A DNA stretch of 64,000 nucleotides from Haberlea rhodopensis (lineage: Eukaryota; Streptophyta; Magnoliopsida; Lamiales; Gesneriaceae). The stretch spans positions 1 through 64,000 of the forward strand of contig CAJQUN010001111.1 of assembly GCA_907163345.1 (NCBI GenBank). Direction: 5' to 3'. Both the position numbers and the translations under genes were made by a program. Positions 59,678 through 64,000 of this stretch are shown here, in pieces. The notes under the pieces are model-generated. The model saw only the letters and a program-made list of their open reading frames with translations, did no database searches and was not told where the DNA came from. Numbering within the stretch: position 1 is the stretch's first letter; each line of letters begins with the position of its first letter.

Positions 59678-61659
59678 TGTGACATCCCCGAAATGGTTAA
59701 TTGCATTTTAGGGTGCATGTGGTGCATGTTGGGTAAATATTATGGGAAGCATGATTTATTTGCCTTGGTTAGCAATTTATGAGGAATCATGTGTTAATTG
59801 ATATTATGGTGCATTTTGAGTAAATGCTTTGAAAAAAATATCATGTTGGGGTGTTTTATACACCATGGAATTACTTTGGCATGTATTTTAAATTAAAACT
59901 CACTTTTATCATCCAACCCACCCTTACATCCACTCACTTTTACCTTTACCAAATATCACACCCAAACCCTTCCCTTTCCCTTATTTTCGAGTTCCACCTT
60001 TGAGGTGAAGAGGAGTCCTTACAAACTTTGAATTGTGGAAGATTGTTGGGTGATTTGAGGTCCCCAAGAGGTATGGATACCTCATGGTTTATTTTTGTAA
60101 GGTTTTGTTTGAGTTTAGTTGGGTTTTGAAGGGTTTTAAAATGGGTTTGTGTTGGGTGTTGTGATTTTGGTAGTGTTTTGTTGTTTATATGAGTTTGTTA
60201 TGATGTTTATGGGTGGTTTTGAGTTGTTGGGTTTGATTAATGTTGGTCTTGGTGGGTTTGTTTGTGTTTGGGAAGGAGATGGGTGAATAGTGCCCGAATC
60301 TCGCTTGCCCGTAGCTCGGCGATCGATCGGCGTCCGCTCGCGATCGATCGCGAGCAACAGCGCTGAGGCAGTGCACTTCAGCGATCGATCGCGAGATGGG
60401 CGCGATCGATCGGCGAGGCCGCGATCGATCGGCGCTAGCTCCGCGATCGATCGCGGATTGTTTATTTTTGTTGGCTGAGACAGTGTGGTCTCGCGATCGA
60501 TCGGGGCTTGTTGGCGATCGATCGCGAGACACCAAAAATGGTGTTTTTGGGTGTTTTTGTGAGATTTTTGGTATTGGACTATTATTGGGTTCTAATATTG
60601 GTATTTGTGAATATGTAGAACCAACCCAGGTGGCAACACAGCCAAGGAATTGAAGTCCTACCATATTCCACTTTTGGAAAGGTACGTATTGGACGTACGG
60701 GCACCCAACGGTAACATGTATTTTATATACTCATTGTTTATGCATTGTGGATGCATATACATGTTGATTTATGCCATATGTGGTATTGCATTGTGGATGC
60801 ATATACATGGTAATTTATGCATATTGATGATAGATGCATATGATGATTATTGGATGCACATCCCATGAGTCGTGGTCATCCTTTGATGATTTTAATGCTT
60901 GCCGCTTTTTGTATTGGTTCCGCTAAATGTGAAGCGAGGGGTGGGAGCGCCGCATGTCACATTTGAGCGTGGTTGTCATATGGGGCGAGGAAAGGGTATT
61001 TGCCGCTCTCTGTGAAGCGAGGGGTGGGAGCGCCGCATGTCCATTGTAGCGAGGTTATCCTATGCCGCCCATATGAAAATAAGCGAGGGGCATTAAAATA
61101 CACTGTGATGGACAGACTAGGGAATGGTGACCAATATTTGGTACTGTTGAGATGGTATATGATGCCATGACATGTTTTGGCCATTAAAAATAATCTGTTG
61201 ATTATACTCATGAGTTATGGTACAGGGACAACCAAACGGGAAGCGTTGAAATGCATGGAAAACAGGAAGTGTTTTATATTGATTATGCATTCACGCTTTA
61301 TCTTCATATTGTGTTGAATATGAATGATTATTATTGCTCATGTTTGGGGGTTGTCCTTGTAGGTACCTTTTTGGCATGATAGCAAGCTTTGAACGGGTTG
61401 AGGTGGTGAGCTTGTGAAGCATTCTTTTGAGGATTAAAGGGCAGGATTATTTTGTCTAGTGTCTACTCTAGGAGTAGTGTAAAACTAGTTGATAGCATTC
61501 ATTGATGAGGAATGTAATTAATCCATTCTTTTTGGAAGTCCTTATTATTATGGCATGTAATGCTTAAGCTCATAGACTCAACATGTTCTTTTCTCACTCT
61601 GATCATTATATTAGCTCTATTATGCCTTATTTCCGCACTTAAGGATTAGGGTCCTTACA
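59678..61659 (+). repeat. 5' LTR of the truncated Tekay-type element
   Basis: 1,982 bp, from TGTGACATCCCCGAAATGG to GGGTCCTTACA. It contains the CGATCGATCG cluster, ATGCATATACATG repeats (60740-60850) and GCGAGGGGTGGGAGCGCCGC repeats (about 60930-61085). These line up with the sub-repeats of the 50.8 kb LTR. Confidence 0.92.
60320..60524. promoter_or_regulatory. Eight CGATCGATCG palindromes in four pairs (59.7 kb LTR)
   Basis: Starts at 60320, 60341, 60382, 60403, 60422, 60444, 60494 and 60515. Within-pair distances are 21, 21, 22 and 21 bp. Many are flanked to GCGATCGATCGC. Confidence 0.9.
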
Positions 61660-61663
61660 GTAG

Positions 61664-61675
61664 TGGTATCAGAGC
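61664..61675 (+). promoter_or_regulatory. Primer-binding site (tRNA-Met)
   Basis: TGGTATCAGAGC, four bases after the LTR (spacer GTAG). Confidence 0.9.
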
Positions 61676-61868
61676 AGTGGTTAGAGAACCCGGGAACGAG
61701 TGAAGGGTAGCCTTAGCATGGTTGGCTAGGTGCTTACATTTGAAGCATGTTTATGCATGTGGTGCATATTTTGTATATCCTGTTATACTAGCATGCTTAT
61801 ATCACTCCTGTTATCTAACGGTATATCATGTATTGCTTTGGAATTGTTGTTAACATTTGTGTTACAGC

Positions 61869-62150
61869 ATGGCTGCTAATGAGGAAGTCGGTGATATGGG
61901 GAGCATGAATGCTAGTATTGGACAGACAAACCCTCTACCTCCACCGGCTGTAGGAATGGAACCAGTGGTTCAGTTGCTGCTACCGGGTGAGATTAGCTTG
62001 ACACAATTTCTCTCTTATCATCCGCCCCGGTTTGAGGGGACAGAGTCCGGAGAAGAGGCTGAAGAGTGGTTGGAAAGACTTGAGCAGATCTTCGTATCGG
62101 CTCCTTGTGCTGTGACAGCTTGGCTGAGGCTGGCGGAGTTTCAATTAGCC
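61869..62150 (+). pseudogene. gag N-terminal fragment of the truncated element
   Basis: The ATG at 61869 opens MAANEEVGDMGSMNAS. LTQFLSYHPPRFEGTESGE, WLERLEQIFVSAPCAVTAWL and RLAEFQLA follow, clearly the same gag as at 34070-33351. The match stops after RLAEFQLA, where the other copy continues KKAMMWWKA. The sequence beyond belongs to a different gag. Confidence 0.9.
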
Positions 62151-64000
62151 ATACCGCGAAGTTCAAATCGCTGGGAACATACGCGCCGAGCATAATGGCA
62201 GACGAGTCTCTTAAACTGCATCACTTCAGGATTGGACTGAACAGTCGTATCCAATCCGCCCTTGCGATTTTCGAAACCGCAAATTTTGGAGATCTAATGG
62301 GAGCAGCCATCAGGGCTGAAGCAGACATAAAGCGTCGCGAGGAAGAATTTAAGCGCAAGCGACCCTCCACCAGTCAGCATACCTCTAGCAGTCAAAACTT
62401 CAAGAGGCCTAGTCCGTCCAGCAACCAGCAAAGGGGACCCACAGTAGGCCCAACTCAACAGAGGTACCCTAAATGTTCGAACTGTGGATTCAACCATCTA
62501 GGAGAATGTCTCAGAGGAAAAGGTGCATGTTTCCGATGTGGGAAGACAGGCCACCGAATTGCTGAGTGTCCCGAACCTGATATGAGGGGGACGGCTGTAA
62601 GGAATAACGGCCCTCCTAGTAAACCAAATGAGACTAAGCCGAACGCCAGAGTGTTTGCTATAACGCGAGAAGAGGCCGAGGATGCAAACGACGGTGTGGC
62701 AGGTACCATTTATTTAAACGAATTACCTGCGTATACATTGTTTGATTGTGGTGCCACGCACTCGTTTATATCTAAGAGGTTTACTAAGAAACTAGCCCTT
62801 AAGCCTGAACTGCTTAGTGAACCATATAACGTAGCAACACCAGCCAATAAGACCCTTATAGCACATAGCATACATCGAAATTGTAATCTTAGTATTAATG
62901 AAATCAAGTTTAATGCTGAGCTAATTCAACTCAAAATGGTAGATTTGATGTTATATTGGGAATGGATTGGCTATCCAAACATCATGGAGTAGTAGACTGC
63001 CGTAACAAGAATGTTAAACTACGGACTCCAGACGAGAAAGAGATCGTATACCACGGCAAAACTAAGGAACGAAAATTCCTTCTGTCAGCAGCACAAACGT
63101 GGAAAGCTGTGAAGAACGGTGAAGAAGTTTACCTAGCTACAATAAGCAAGGTTAAAGAGGAAGATGAACCCAGGATAGAAGACATACCCGTTGTACAAGA
63201 ATTTCCGGATGTCTTTCCTGAAGAGCTGCCCGGTTCTGTTCCAAACCGAGAATTGGAATTTGATATTAGTTTGGTGCCAGGCGCTACACCAATTTCTAAG
63301 GCACCATACCGAATGGCTCCAGCCGAACTGAAGGAACTTAAGGAAAAACTTGAGGAGTTATTGGACAAGAAACAAATCAGACCAAGTGTATCCCCATGGG
63401 GAGCTCCAGTGTTGTTTGTAAAGAAGAAAGACGGGAGCATGAGATTGTGCATCGACTACAGAGAGCTGAATAAGATCACAATCAAGAACAAGTACCCTCT
63501 TCCAAGGATAGATGACCTGTTCGATCAACTCAAAGGCGCTAAAGTGTTTTCCAAGCTCGATTTAAGGACAGGCTATCACCAACTAAAGATTAAAGCGGAG
63601 GACGTGCCGAAAACCGCATTTAGAACACGGTATGGGCATTACGAGTTCACGGTGATGCCATTTGGCTTAACAAACGCGCCTGTCGTATTCATGGATTTAA
63701 TGAATCGTGTATTCAAGCCATTCCTGGATGACTTTGTAGTAGTGTTCATCGACGACATACTCATTTACTCGTCGAGCAATGAGGAACACGAACAACATCT
63801 TCGTCTTACTCTCCAGACATTGAGAGAGAAAGAACTCTATGCCAAATTTAATAAATGTGAATTTTGGCTAGAAAGCGTATCTTTCTTAGGACACATCATA
63901 TCAAAAGAAGGCGTGTCAGTGGATCCTAAAAAGGTAGAGGCAGTTTTAGATTGGCCTAGACCAACGACAGTGACTGAAATCCGAAGCTTCTTGGGATTAG
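62151..64000 (+). pseudogene. gag end, protease and reverse transcriptase of the 54 kb element (partial)
   Basis: Resumes with AKFKSLGTYAPSIMADESLK, then the zinc knuckles CSNCGFNHLGEC and CFRCGKTGHRIAEC, and the protease LFDCGATHSFIS (Asp-Cys-Gly in place of the usual Asp-Thr/Ser-Gly). A one-base loss near 62946, in VDFDVILGMDW, shifts the frame. From there the pol frame is open to the window edge. It includes [55 protein letters not shown], the VFIDDILIYS active site and FLGHIIS. The RT core thus looks intact. RNase H and integrase lie outside the window. Confidence 0.9.

Larger units (their letters stand above)
59678..62150 (+). mobile_element. Truncated Tekay-type element: 5' LTR plus gag start
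   Basis: LTR 59678-61659, primer site 61664-61675, short leader, and the first ~95 codons of gag. It ends abruptly at about 62150, where the interrupted gag of the surrounding element resumes. There is no 3' LTR and no downstream pol. Its family matches the 50.8 kb element by LTR ends, LTR sub-repeats and gag family. Confidence 0.85.
54038..64000 (+). mobile_element. Plus-strand Ty3/gypsy element with extra coiled-coil ORF, cut by window end
   Basis: The 5' LTR starts TGTAAAGACCCGG at 54038 and ends near 56152. The primer site is at 56158, followed by a ~2.3 kb leader, a coiled-coil ORF (58499-58935), gag (59130-59677), an insertion of another element (59678 to ~62150), and then gag end, protease and reverse transcriptase to the window edge. 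Its start falls exactly inside the pol of the 50.8 kb element, so it is younger than that one. Its 3' LTR is outside the window, so age cannot be estimated from LTR divergence. Confidence 0.85.

Overview
This window is nuclear DNA of a flowering plant, most likely a eudicot (inferred). The sequence is AT-rich. Its genes have introns with GT/AG borders, and it holds nested LTR retrotransposons of plant lineages and an endogenous plant pararetrovirus. I cannot name the species.

Host genes, all on the minus strand: (1) 3277-5262, a two-exon gene for an 86-residue single-pass membrane protein. (2) 7296-9386, an intronless receptor-like Ser/Thr kinase with a ~320-residue insert in the activation segment. 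(3) 21460-25192, a complete 12-exon DUF1995 gene matching chloroplast LOW PSII ACCUMULATION 3, with a 31-nt micro-exon. (4) 44702-47760, a three-exon HOOKLESS1-like acetyltransferase gene with a one-base frameshift in exon 2. All exon borders were assigned by eye from splice sites, phase and family resemblance.

Mobile DNA fills most of the rest. 1-2230: a decayed Mutator transposase and an array of GTCGCCAT/ATGGCGAC palindromes. 10440-20200: a foldback-like giant inverted repeat of ~45-bp tandem units, with a gag-only Sirevirus-like element (13488-18746, TSD ATAGG) inserted in its right arm. 26926 to ~43000: a near genome-length endogenous caulimovirid, split by a Tekay-type Ty3/gypsy element (27568-36106, TSD GAACA). 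45955-46719: a short hAT element (8-bp TSD) in the HLS1-like intron. 50515-64000: a four-level nest: second caulimovirid fragment, then a minus-strand Tekay element, then a plus-strand Ty3/gypsy element, then a truncated Tekay element.

The least expected pattern is shared by these retroelements. Four separate Ty3/gypsy non-coding regions each carry eight copies of the palindrome CGATCGATCG, arranged as four pairs whose members start 20-22 bp apart (about two helical turns). The unrelated Copia/Sirevirus-like LTR carries a different palindrome (TCGCCTGAGGCGA type), also often 20-22 bp apart. This looks like convergent regulatory architecture and is my main candidate for an undescribed system.
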